From positions 1-64,000 of the forward strand of contig NZ_JAIOAB010000030.1 of NCBI RefSeq assembly GCF_019890635.1: a stretch of DNA of 64,000 nucleotides, read 5' to 3'. The translations under genes were made by a program, and so were the position numbers. The notes beneath the pieces are model-generated. The model was not told the origin of the DNA. It saw only the letters and a list, made by a program, of their open reading frames with translations, and did not search any database. This stretch comes from Streptomyces sennicomposti (lineage in GTDB: Bacteria > Actinomycetota > Actinomycetes > Streptomycetales > Streptomycetaceae). Shown here piece by piece: positions 56,488 through 64,000 of this stretch (positions are counted from its first letter, which is position 1; each line of letters opens with the position of its first letter).

Positions 56488-59400
56488 GTGTCCGACGGGC
56501 CGTTCGACCAGCCGCGCGAACACCGGGAGGCCGTCGAGCTGATCGCGGCCCGCGCCGCCCGCGCCCGGGCCGGCAGCGGCGCCCTCGTGGTGCTGCGCGG
56601 GGCGACCGGCACCGGCCGCACCACCGTCCTGGAGGCCGCCGGACGCGCTGCCGAGGCGCACGGCATGCGGGTGCTGCGCGCCCGCTGCTCACCGGGCGAC
56701 GCCGCGGTCCCGTTCGCCGCCGTCCGGCAACTGCTCGGCGCGCGGGACGACTTCGGTCAGGCGGCGGGGGAGCGGGAACAGGCCGAGGTGCTGCGGCGGG
56801 CGCTGCACGGACACGCCGCCGAGGGGCCGCTGCTGGTGGCCGTCGACGACGTCCACCTCGCCGACGGCCCCTCCCACCGCTGGCTGGTGGAGACCGCCCG
56901 GCACCTGGACCGGCTGTCGCTGCCGATCCTGCTGGCCGTCACCGAACGCAGCCAGTACGACGTGGACGCGCCCCGCCCCGGCTTCACGCACACCCTGTCG
57001 CCCGCCCTCGTGCACACCCGCACCCTGGCCCCGCTCACCGGCGACTCGGCGGCCGCACTGGTGCGCGCCCGCTTCCCGGCCGCGTCGCCGTCCTGGACCG
57101 AGGACTGCGTACGGGCCGGCGGGGGCAGCCCGCTGCTGCTGCGCGCCCTCCTGGACGACCTCGCCGCGCCGGACGGGCACCTGGCCGTGCCCGAGTCGAC
57201 GGCCGCGCTGTACCCGGGCGCCTATCCGGCGGCCGTGTCGTGGTGGCTGGACAGCGCGGGCCCCGGCACGGCGGAGGTGGCCCGCTCGCTCGCCGTCCTG
57301 GACGAGGGATGGGACCGCGGGGAGCCGCTGCAGGGCAGCCCGGCCGCGGCTTTAGGGCCGGCGCCGCACCCGTACGGCACGCTCACGACCGAGGACCGCG
57401 GCCGACGCCGGCCGCCCGACCACGCGTTCGACGCCGGACGGTACGGCGAGGCCCCGGGGCCGTACGACGAGACGCCCGGCCCCTACGGCGGCCTGCCCGA
57501 TCCGTACGGCGATGTATCAGGCCCCTACGGCGAGGCGCCCGGCCCGTACGGCGACGTCCTCGGCCCGTACGGCGACGCGCTGCCGGGACCGTACGGCGAA
57601 GTGCCGCCGCTGCCGGACCAGGCTCCCGCGTCCGGACTTCCGGACAGCGCCCCCGAGACCGCACCCCCGCACGGCACCTCCGAGTCCGCACTTCCGTCCT
57701 GCGCCCCCGAGACCGCACCCCCGCCCCACGCCCACCGACGCCCCGAGCCGCCCACCCGCACCACCTCGGACCGCACCACCCCGGACCCCACCACCTCGGA
57801 CCCCACCACCCCGACCCGTACCGCCCCGACGCGCACCCCCGCGGGTCGGGACCGTCACGGCCGGGGTCCGGCCGCGCGCCGCACCGCCGGAGGCGACGGC
57901 GCGGCGCCCGCAGCCCTGCTCGCCGGACTCGCCGGGGCCGACCCCGCCCGGGTGGCGGGCTGGCTCACCGCCATGACCGGCCTCGGCCTGCTGCGCAAGG
58001 ACGCCGAGGGCCGCCCCCGCTACGCCCACCCGCTGCTGCGCGACGCAGTGCTCACCGGCGTGCCCGCGGCCCGGCGGCGCGCCGCGCACCGGGCGGTCGC
58101 CGAGGCGATGCTGCACCACGGCGCCCCCACCGACGCGGTGGCCGGGCAGCTCCTGTCGGCCGGCCCGGTGGGCGCCGCCTGGGCGGCGGAGGTGCTCCAG
58201 GCGGCCGCGGACCGCGCCCTGCGCGCGGAGCGCCCCCAGGACGCCATGGCGTTTCTGCGCAGGGCCCTGGACGAACCCCTCCCCGGTGGGCGCCGCCAGC
58301 GGCTGCTGACCGAACTCGGCTCGCTGGAGTGCGCCTGCCGGGACTCCGCCGCCGGGATCCCCCGGCTCACCGAGGCGCTGCGGCAGCCCGGCACGCCGCA
58401 GGACCGGGTGCGCGCGGCCGTCGCCCTGGGCACCGCGCTCGCCGGCGACGGCAGGGCCCGCGCGGCCGTGGAGGTGCTGGGTGTGGTGGACGGGCAGCTC
58501 GCCGACCGCCCCGAACTGGTCGGCGCGCTGCGCATCGCCTCCGCGCTGCTCTCCGACTGGGACTCGGCCCTGCGGCGCGATGTCTACGGTCTGCTGCGCG
58601 CCGCCGCCGCCCGCTCGCCCGAGCCGTCCGGACCGGCCGCCCGAGCGCTGCTCGTCCGGCACGCGGCCACCGCCGGACTCGTCTCGGCGCGGGACGCCAT
58701 GCGGCAGGTGCGCGAACTGCTCGCCGAACCGGCCGACGCGCTGACCGAGCCGTTCCTGCTGGGCACCGCCGCCGCGGTGGCGCAGTGGGCCGACGAACTC
58801 GACGAGGCGGACCGGCTGGTGGACCGCGGCCTGGCCGGACAGCGGCCCGGCCTGCTGCACCCCATGCACCAGGCGCTGCTCAACACCCGGGCCGACATCG
58901 AGGCGGCCCGCGGCCGGTACGGGCTGCTGCCGGCCGAGCCGCCGGTCGTCTTCGCCGCCGGGCCGGGCAACACCCACGCCCACATCCTGCTCGCGCTCGT
59001 GGAGCAGGGCCGCACGGCCGAGGCGCGGCGGCTCGCGGACGCCTTCGACCTCGGGGCGGCGCCCGACTCCTTCGAGCTGAACCGGTTCCTGTACGCGCGG
59101 GGCGCGCAGCGCGCCGCCGAGGGCGATCACGCGGGCGCGTTGCACGACTTCCTGGAGTGCGGCCGCCGCCAGGCCGCCCGCGAGGTGGTCAGCCCGGTCG
59201 TCACGCCGTGGCGTACGGCCGCCGCCGAGTGCCGCCTCGCGCTGGGCGGGCCGCGCGAGGCGCTGGCCCTGGCCGAGGAGGAACTGCGGCTGGCCCGGGT
59301 GTGGGACACCCCGCGCACGGTGGGCCGCGCCCTGCGGGTGCTGGCCGCCGCCACGGGCGGCCGGCACGGCCTCGAACTGGCCGGTGAATCCGTACGGTTG

Positions 59401-59901
59401 CTGCGGGACGCGCCGTCCGGCGCGGAACCGGAGCTGGTGGCCGCGCTGCTCGGCCAGGGCCGGCAGCTGTCCGCCGCCGGGCAGCGCACCCGGGCCAGGG
59501 AGTTCCTGCGGGAGGCCGCGGAGCGCGCCGAACGCCTGGGCGCCGTACGGCTGCGCGTCTCGGCGGAGGAGGCGCTGCGCGCGGTCGGCGCCCGCAGTCC
59601 CGGCACCGCACGCACCGGCTCGGCCGCCCTCACCGGCAGCGAGCGGCGCATCGCCGAGCTGGCCGCCGACGGCCGTACGAACACCGAGATCGCGGACTCG
59701 CTGCATCTGGCCCGCCGGACCGTGGAGACCCATCTCACCAGCGCCTACAAGAAGTTGGGCATCCGGCGGCGCGGCGAACTGCGTGACGCGCTCGGCCCGG
59801 ACCGGACCGGCGGCCGGGACCACCACGGACACGCCGGTCACCCCGGTCACCCCGGTCCCTCCGCCGCCGACCGCTGCCGGGGCCTGTCCGCCCAGCCCTG
59901 A
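56488..59901 (+). CDS. Large LuxR-family ATPase regulator (LAL type) with repeat insert
   Basis: The 1137-residue protein has an N-terminal AAA/AAA-16 domain (VVLRGATGTGRTTVLEAAGR near 30-50; LLVAVDDVHLADGPSHRWLV near 120), a TPR-like helical region from about 480 to 1000 and a C-terminal LuxR domain (LTGSERRIAELAADGRTNTE then IADSLHLARRTVETHLTSAY). Two oddities stand out. The Walker A Lys is Arg (GTGRTT instead of GxGKT). Residues about 295-470 are a low-complexity insert with about eight GPYG repeats and then TTSDPTT repeats, splitting the ATPase from the TPR part. The GTG at 56488 follows GGGGA. Targets are not known; a link to the neighbouring injection system or RiPP cluster is only positional. 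Confidence 0.87.
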   Translation: MSDGPFDQPREHREAVELIAARAARARAGSGALVVLRGATGTGRTTVLEAAGRAAEAHGMRVLRARCSPGDAAVPFAAVRQLLGARDDFGQAAGEREQAEVLRRALHGHAAEGPLLVAVDDVHLADGPSHRWLVETARHLDRLSLPILLAVTERSQYDVDAPRPGFTHTLSPALVHTRTLAPLTGDSAAALVRARFPAASPSWTEDCVRAGGGSPLLLRALLDDLAAPDGHLAVPESTAALYPGAYPAAVSWWLDSAGPGTAEVARSLAVLDEGWDRGEPLQGSPAAALGPAPHPYGTLTTEDRGRRRPPDHAFDAGRYGEAPGPYDETPGPYGGLPDPYGDVSGPYGEAPGPYGDVLGPYGDALPGPYGEVPPLPDQAPASGLPDSAPETAPPHGTSESALPSCAPETAPPPHAHRRPEPPTRTTSDRTTPDPTTSDPTTPTRTAPTRTPAGRDRHGRGPAARRTAGGDGAAPAALLAGLAGADPARVAGWLTAMTGLGLLRKDAEGRPRYAHPLLRDAVLTGVPAARRRAAHRAVAEAMLHHGAPTDAVAGQLLSAGPVGAAWAAEVLQAAADRALRAERPQDAMAFLRRALDEPLPGGRRQRLLTELGSLECACRDSAAGIPRLTEALRQPGTPQDRVRAAVALGTALAGDGRARAAVEVLGVVDGQLADRPELVGALRIASALLSDWDSALRRDVYGLLRAAAARSPEPSGPAARALLVRHAATAGLVSARDAMRQVRELLAEPADALTEPFLLGTAAAVAQWADELDEADRLVDRGLAGQRPGLLHPMHQALLNTRADIEAARGRYGLLPAEPPVVFAAGPGNTHAHILLALVEQGRTAEARRLADAFDLGAAPDSFELNRFLYARGAQRAAEGDHAGALHDFLECGRRQAAREVVSPVVTPWRTAAAECRLALGGPREALALAEEELRLARVWDTPRTVGRALRVLAAATGGRHGLELAGESVRLLRDAPSGAEPELVAALLGQGRQLSAAGQRTRAREFLREAAERAERLGAVRLRVSAEEALRAVGARSPGTARTGSAALTGSERRIAELAADGRTNTEIADSLHLARRTVETHLTSAYKKLGIRRRGELRDALGPDRTGGRDHHGHAGHPGHPGPSAADRCRGLSAQP

Positions 59902-59945
59902 ACACGAGCCGTGCGCTCGTCTCCCGCGATCCACGCCCCCCACTT

Positions 59946-59973
59946 TTGAACACGTTCAAGTCTGGCGTACGCT
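59946..59973 (+). promoter_or_regulatory. Operator-like palindrome overlapping a leaderless promoter
   Basis: TTGAACACGTTCAA (59946-59959) has 6-bp inverted arms of the kind bound by many TetR-family repressors. Its first half TTGAAC also works as a -35 box with TACGCT (59968-59973) 16 bases later, and the ATG at 59980 lies seven bases after that. No ribosome-binding site is present, so the transcript should start at the ATG. Confidence 0.7.
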
Positions 59974-59979
59974 CCTGCC

Positions 59980-60504
59980 ATGAGCGACAGAGCCGCCCTG
60001 CTCAAGGGCATCCGCGCCTGGCTGGTTCTCTTCGTCGTCTGCCTGGTGCTCAGCGGCGCCACCGCCTTCCCGCTGGTCCACGAACTGCACTGGACCGAGA
60101 GCCTGTTGAAGTCGCTGTCCGTGCCCGAGCACCTGCCCGCGCTGACGGACTGGATCGAGCGGGTACGGCACGGGCTCGACACCGCCGACGCCGACTACCC
60201 GTTCCTGCTGTACGGCACCGACTGGCTGGCCTTCGCCCACCTGGTCATCGCCGTCGCCTTCTACGGCCCGTACCGGGACCCGGTGCGCAACATCTGGGTC
60301 GTGGAGTTCGGCATGATCGCCTGCGTGGGCATCGTGCCGCTCGCCCTGATCTGCGGGCCGGTCCGCGGCATCCCCTTCTGGTGGTCGGTGATCGACATGT
60401 CCTTCGGGGTGTTCGGCATCGTTCCCCTCTACGTCGTACGGCGCCGGATCAAGCGGCTGGAGGCGCTGACCGCGCCCAATGCCACGGCGGCAGCGGCCAC
60501 TTGA
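59980..60504 (+). CDS. Small integral membrane protein of unknown function
   Basis: The 174-residue protein has about four membrane segments (AWLVLFVVCLVLSGATAFPL, DWLAFAHLVIAVAFY, IACVGIVPLALICG, VIDMSFGVFGIVPLYVV) and a basic C-terminal end. I do not recognise the family. It has a palindromic operator-like promoter and no regulator gene beside it. It lies 165 bases upstream of the RiPP precursor on the same strand, but nothing in the sequence ties it to that cluster. Confidence 0.8.
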   Translation: MSDRAALLKGIRAWLVLFVVCLVLSGATAFPLVHELHWTESLLKSLSVPEHLPALTDWIERVRHGLDTADADYPFLLYGTDWLAFAHLVIAVAFYGPYRDPVRNIWVVEFGMIACVGIVPLALICGPVRGIPFWWSVIDMSFGVFGIVPLYVVRRRIKRLEALTAPNATAAAAT

Positions 60505-60655
60505 GGGCGGCCGACGCGATCAGGGGGTCGGCGGCGCCGGTCTGACCAGGGCGTTGATTAACCGTTCAGCGGCGTGGGCAAGGCTCAACGAGCCACCGCA
60601 CGTGATCTTCACGGGTCGTCCCCGGAAGGACACGTGTCCCACAGACCGCCCCCGG

Positions 60656-60664
60656 AAGGAGGTG
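60656..60664 (+). promoter_or_regulatory. Strong ribosome-binding site of the RiPP precursor
   Basis: AAGGAGGTG lies five bases before the ATG at 60670 and is nearly a full complement of the 16S rRNA end. It is the strongest such site in the window and sets the precursor start. CCCGGAAGGA occurs twice, at 60621 and 60651. Confidence 0.85.
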
Positions 60665-60669
60665 CCGCG

Positions 60670-60750
60670 ATGAAGCTTCTCTTCGCCGTCCGCAACAAGG
60701 TCACCGCTCGCAAGAGCCTGAAGGCCAGCGCCTGGTACATCTGGTACTGA
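60670..60750 (+). CDS. Atropopeptide precursor peptide (tryptorubin A core AWYIWY)
   Basis: This 26-residue open reading frame starts MKLLFAVRNKVTARK, continues SLKAS and ends AWYIWY then TGA. The last six residues are the sequence of tryptorubin A, a ribosomally made hexapeptide from Streptomyces whose Trp and Tyr side chains are cross-linked by a cytochrome P450 into a rigid non-canonical atropisomer. The basic leader would be removed by a peptidase, which is not encoded nearby. A strong ribosome-binding site precedes the ATG and a P450 gene follows 225 bases later, the known two-gene layout of atropopeptide clusters. The gene is too short for most gene callers. Confidence 0.95.
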   Translation: MKLLFAVRNKVTARKSLKASAWYIWY

Positions 60751-60974
60751 TCCGGCGCACCCGCCCCCGCCGAGCGGCCGGAAGGACATCGTCGTCCGGC
60801 GCGTGTCCTGTGCGCACGTGCCGAAGGACCGCGGTCCGCCGCCCGGCGGGGGTCGTCCACCGGCGACCGGCGACCGGCGGCCGTCCGTCCGCCCGTCCGC
60901 CCGTCCCGCGACGGCCCTTCCACGGCCCGCCACGGCCAGTCCCGCGCCGGCTCCCACCGCCCCCGGAGACCCGT

Positions 60975-62024
60975 ATGACCCTGTCGTCCGTGCCGCGCAC
61001 GCGCACCACCGTGTTCGCCCCGCGGCTGGCCGCCCTGCTGAGGGACCACCTCGGCCAGGACGTGTTCCGGCTCGAACCCGACACCATCGGGGTCGCCGGA
61101 CCCGAGGCCGCCGACCGGATCCTGGCCGCCCGGCGCGCCACGGAGACCGAACGGCCCACCTTCAAGCCGCTGCACGGCCGGTCCATCTCGCGCACCGAGG
61201 CCTCGGCGGTGACCCGGACCATCGGCGGCGACGTCCGCGACGCCCTCGCCCGGCCCCGGCCGAAGGACGTGGACCTGTCCGGCCCCTGGCCGCTGACCGG
61301 GCACCTCTTCCTGCGCGACCTGATCCTCGGCCAGGACCCGTACCGGCTGCGGATGCTGATGAGCCGCAACCTCGAACTGACGACCCTGCTCACCTGGTCG
61401 GTGATCGGCGTCGGCGCCGCCCTGCCCGGCTGGCCCCGCCCCGGCGGCGGCCGGCTCACCGCGCTCGGGGAACGGGCCGCGGGCGCGGTCGGCTACCAGG
61501 AGCGCCGGTACGCCATGGGCATGTACCGCAGGGCCGCCGCCCCGGTGTGCTTCACCATCTCCACCCTGGTGGCCAACGCCCTGTGGCTCGGCGCGCCCTT
61601 CGCCGACGGCACGCCCAACCGCCACATCATCCACGAGTCCCTGCGCCTGCTGCCGCCGTCGTGGAACATCCTGCGCAACGCCTCCCCGGAGTACCCGGCC
61701 GTGGACGCCAGGATCGGCGCGGACGACGACGTACTGGTACTGCCGCTGCTCTCCCACCGCGACCCGGCCCTGTGGGAGGAACCCGACGCCTTCCGCCCCG
61801 AGCGCTGGGACACGCTCGACCCCGACACCGCCCCCGGCTACCTGCCCTTCGGCCACTCCTCCGAACGCTGCTGGGGCCGGCACATGGTCATCCCGCTCGC
61901 CGAACTCCTCCTCGGCCTGGTCCGGGAGTCGGGCCTCGTCGTGGACCCCGCCCAGCACACGGCCGAGGTGCCGCTGCTGGGACTGCTCGGGGTGGCGGAC
62001 GTACGGCTGGTCAAGCCGGCCTGA
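60975..62024 (+). CDS. Cytochrome P450, probable atropopeptide cross-linking enzyme
   Basis: This enzyme would form the C-C and C-N cross-links between Trp and Tyr side chains of the AWYIWY core. The heme ligand motif is FGHSSERCWGRHM (Cys near residue 297), with the ExxR motif ESLR and the PERW segment. The I-helix lacks the usual AGxET acid-alcohol pair; the region reads CFTISTLVANALWLG. At 349 residues it is shorter than the common 400. The ATG at 60975 is preceded by GGAGA; the in-frame reading from 60810 adds only low-complexity sequence. The 224 bases before it are GC-rich repeats without a gene. No transporter or peptidase is clustered. Confidence 0.92.
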   Translation: MTLSSVPRTRTTVFAPRLAALLRDHLGQDVFRLEPDTIGVAGPEAADRILAARRATETERPTFKPLHGRSISRTEASAVTRTIGGDVRDALARPRPKDVDLSGPWPLTGHLFLRDLILGQDPYRLRMLMSRNLELTTLLTWSVIGVGAALPGWPRPGGGRLTALGERAAGAVGYQERRYAMGMYRRAAAPVCFTISTLVANALWLGAPFADGTPNRHIIHESLRLLPPSWNILRNASPEYPAVDARIGADDDVLVLPLLSHRDPALWEEPDAFRPERWDTLDPDTAPGYLPFGHSSERCWGRHMVIPLAELLLGLVRESGLVVDPAQHTAEVPLLGLLGVADVRLVKPA

Positions 62025-62092
62025 CAGCCGTGGGACTGGTCAAGCCGCCTGACAGCCGTGCGGCTGGTCAAGCCGGCCCGACGGCCGTGGGG
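62007..62092 (+). repeat. Three tandem copies of the P450 gene end
   Basis: Units of about 29 bases (CTGGTCAAGCCGGCCTGACA plus GCCGTGGGA) start at 62007, 62036 and 62064. The first contains the last codons and stop of the P450 gene (LVKPA); the others are downstream copies. This points to local slippage or unequal exchange at the cluster edge. Confidence 0.85.
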
Positions 62093-62167
62093 CCGGGCGA
62101 GGCGGCCCAGGCGTACATACGGCGGCCGTCACGCCCGCGCGTGCGGCGCCCGCCGGACCGGCGCCGC

Positions 62168-62851
62168 TCAGCGCTCGCGCAGCGCGTGGAGCAGATCGAC
62201 GCGATTGGTGGTGATCGAGTCGACGCCCGCCCGCAGCAGGCGGCGCTGGGAGCGGGCGGTGTCCGGCGTCCACACCGACACCAGCAGTCCGTCGCGGTGG
62301 ACGCGGGCCGTGAGTTCCCGGTCGACCAGACCGAACCGGTAGTTCAGCCAGCGGGGCCGCACCGCCGCCAGCAGCGCGGCCCGCGGCGGTGCGAGCGAGG
62401 TCCAGGTCAGGGCGATCTCGGCGGCCGGATCGGCCGCGCGCACCGCGAGCATCGCCTCGGCGCCCGCGCAGTAGTACACGCGGTCCTCGGCCCCGCAGGC
62501 GCGGATCACGTCCATGATCGGCCGCACCGTCCGCACGTCCCGGACGCCCGGCAGGTCGACCATCACCCGGCTGTCCGCGGTCGCGGCGAGCGCGTCCGCG
62601 AGCGTGGGCACCCCGCCGCCCGTCAGGCCGCGCACCTCCTCGGCGGACAGCGAGCGCAGCGGCCGGTCGTGCCCCCACAGTCGCTTCAGCGAGTCGTCGT
62701 GCAGCAGCACGGGAACGCCGTCGCGGGTCAGCCGTACGTCGATCTCCACCGCGTCCGCGCCCCGGTCGAGCGCGGAGCGGAGGGAGACGATCGTGTTCTC
62801 ACGGAGGCGGTAGGGGTCGCCGCGGTGCGCCACGGCGGTCACGGTCTGCAT
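62168..62851 (-). CDS. Glycerophosphodiester phosphodiesterase family protein
   Basis: GDPD enzymes split glycerophosphodiesters into glycerol-3-phosphate and an alcohol. The 227-residue protein has the N-terminal AVAHRGDPYRLRENTI and the EIDVRLTRDGVPVLLHDD motif with the metal-binding His, Arg, Glu and Asp residues, and ends in VWTPDTARSQRRLLRAGVDS then ITTNRVDLL. It is intracellular (no signal). The ATG at 62851 gives MQTVTAVAHRGDP; an ATG at 62860 is nine bases upstream. It may share a transcript with the following adenosine deaminase. Confidence 0.92.
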   Translation of the reverse strand: MQTVTAVAHRGDPYRLRENTIVSLRSALDRGADAVEIDVRLTRDGVPVLLHDDSLKRLWGHDRPLRSLSAEEVRGLTGGGVPTLADALAATADSRVMVDLPGVRDVRTVRPIMDVIRACGAEDRVYYCAGAEAMLAVRAADPAAEIALTWTSLAPPRAALLAAVRPRWLNYRFGLVDRELTARVHRDGLLVSVWTPDTARSQRRLLRAGVDSITTNRVDLLHALRER

Positions 62852-62904
62852 GGCCCCCATTGTGTCCCGGCCGCCCGGACCCCATGTGCCCCGGTCGTCC
62901 CGGC

Positions 62905-63954
62905 TCAGGACGCGAGCCACCGCTGCGTGTACGCGTCGATCTCGTCGGCGATACGCGTCTTGCCCGCCTCGTCCAGGAAGGAGGCGCGCACCGCGTTCTT
63001 CGCCAGCTCGGCGATCCCCCGCTCGTCCAGGCCGAGGAGGCGGGCGGCGACGGCGTACTCGCTGTTCAGGTCCGTGCCGAACATCGGCGGGTCGTCGGAG
63101 TTGATCGTGACGAGGACGCCCGCCTCGACGAACGTCCGCAGCGGATGCTCGTCCAGGGTGCGGACGGCGCGGGTGGCGATGTTGGAGGTCGGGCACACCT
63201 CCAGCGCGATCCGGTGCTCGGCCAGGTGCGCGAGCAGCCGGGGGTCCCGCGCGGAGCTGGTGCCGTGGCCGATGCGCTCGGCGCGCAGCTCGGTCAGCGC
63301 GTCCCACACCGTCTCGGGGCCGGTGGTCTCCCCGGCGTGCGGCACCGAGTGCAGCCCGGCGGCGATCGCCCGGTCGAAGTACGGCTTGAACTGGGGCCGC
63401 GGCACCCCGATCTCGGGACCGCCGAGCCCGAAGGAGACCAGGCCCTCGGGCCGCAGCCGGTCGTCGGTGGCGAGCCGGGCGGTCTCCTCGGCCGACTCCA
63501 GACCGGCCTCGCCGGGGATGTCGAAGCACCAGCGCAGCACGGTCCCGAACTCGGCCTCGGCGGCCTTGCGGGCGTCCTCGATCGCGTCCATGAAGGCCCG
63601 CGCGTCGATGCCGCGGCGGGTGGAGGAGAACGGGGTGAGGGTCAGCTCGGCGTAGCGGACCTGCTGGCGGGCCATGTCCCGGGCGATCTCGTACGTCAGC
63701 AGCCGTACGTCCTCCGGGGTGCGGATGAGGTCCACCACGGACAGGTACACCTGGATGAAGTGGGCGAAGTCCGTGAACGTGAAGTAGTCGGCGAGCGCCT
63801 CGGGGTCGGTGGGGACCTTGGAGTCGGGGTGCCGGGCGGCCAGCTCGGAGACGATCCGGGGGGAGGCCGAGCCGACGTGGTGCACGTGCAGTTCGGCCTT
63901 GGGCAGCCCCGCGATGAAGGCGTGCGGGTCGCGGGATGCGGGCTGGACGGTCAC
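62905..63954 (-). CDS. add: Adenosine deaminase
   Basis: Adenosine deaminase hydrolyses adenosine to inosine and ammonia using zinc. The 349-residue protein has the N-terminal PKAELHVHHVGSASP (HxH metal ligands; a Leu-His-Leu is more common before the second His), LRFAE-type VRYAELTLTPFSS, the HAGE motif in SVPHAGETTGP and the SDDPPMFGTDL end. The GTG at 63954 is preceded by GGGAGG. A neighbouring purine pathway role is standard; the gene is at the window edge but complete. Confidence 0.93.
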   Translation of the reverse strand: MTVQPASRDPHAFIAGLPKAELHVHHVGSASPRIVSELAARHPDSKVPTDPEALADYFTFTDFAHFIQVYLSVVDLIRTPEDVRLLTYEIARDMARQQVRYAELTLTPFSSTRRGIDARAFMDAIEDARKAAEAEFGTVLRWCFDIPGEAGLESAEETARLATDDRLRPEGLVSFGLGGPEIGVPRPQFKPYFDRAIAAGLHSVPHAGETTGPETVWDALTELRAERIGHGTSSARDPRLLAHLAEHRIALEVCPTSNIATRAVRTLDEHPLRTFVEAGVLVTINSDDPPMFGTDLNSEYAVAARLLGLDERGIAELAKNAVRASFLDEAGKTRIADEIDAYTQRWLAS

Positions 63955-64000
63955 GGGATTCCCTCCCCGGCAGGGCACCGGCCGCGGCGGGGCGGCGGTG

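Noticed and set aside
60505..60655. Promoter for the RiPP precursor around TTGATT at 60554
   Set aside because: The only -10-like box downstream (AAGGCT) is 20 bases away and weak, so the promoter could not be placed.

Overview
The window is a chromosomal segment of a high-GC actinomycete, almost certainly Streptomyces. It carries the rimM-trmD-rplS block, four adjacent type I signal peptidases, whiG, rpsB-tsf-pyrH-frr-cdsA and rlmN in the order usual for that genus. Codon use is strongly GC3-biased, GTG starts and stop/start overlaps are common, and there are no tRNA or rRNA genes, CRISPR arrays or recognisable insertion sequences.

Positions 1-19700 are conserved core: tRNA/ribosome maturation (rimM, trmD, rplS), protein export (sipWXY operon and sipZ), a NUDIX hydrolase, DUF2469, UPF0102, ComM-like and DprA (DNA uptake/processing), the sporulation sigma factor WhiG, a TetR regulator, a LytM-like protein, and translation, nucleotide and phospholipid genes. 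Positions 19800-23730 are a TPP-riboswitch-controlled thiamine-type ABC importer. Positions 23860-27610 hold a sortase-anchored surface protein, a VOC protein and a two-gene ABC exporter-like pair. Positions 27943-32968 are a polyamine/GABA-type catabolic block (aminotransferase, Lrp/AsnC regulator, aldehyde dehydrogenase, PotD-like binding protein).

Positions 33051-56118 are a complete phage-tail-like contractile injection system (CIS) of the Streptomyces type. A leftward, tightly overlapping operon runs sheath, tube, hub chaperone, DUF6760-like, a 1250-residue low-complexity ruler candidate, second tube, LysM, VgrG spike, gp25, baseplate J, gpI-like, and a membrane zinc-ribbon/glycan-binding protein. 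A second leftward group encodes a LuxR regulator, the DUF4255 tail terminator and the AAA+ ATPase. Between them lie three rightward tandem paralogues: nearly identical cytosolic domains and membrane anchor, but different cell-wall or sugar-binding ectodomains (one peptidoglycan-binding, two ricin-type lectins). Two of these have promoters placed so that transcription should begin at the start codon.

Positions 56488-60504 hold a large LuxR/ATPase regulator with an odd repeat-filled insert and a small membrane protein with an operator-like palindrome. At 60670-62024 is a two-gene RiPP cluster: a 26-codon precursor ending in AWYIWY, the sequence of the hexapeptide tryptorubin A, followed by a cytochrome P450. 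This is an atropopeptide cluster, and the precursor is easily missed by gene callers. A glycerophosphodiester phosphodiesterase and adenosine deaminase close the window.

A recurring oddity is in-frame tandem-repeat expansion inside otherwise conserved genes (dprA, the ABC permease, the LytM-like gene, the large LuxR regulator, the CIS ruler candidate).
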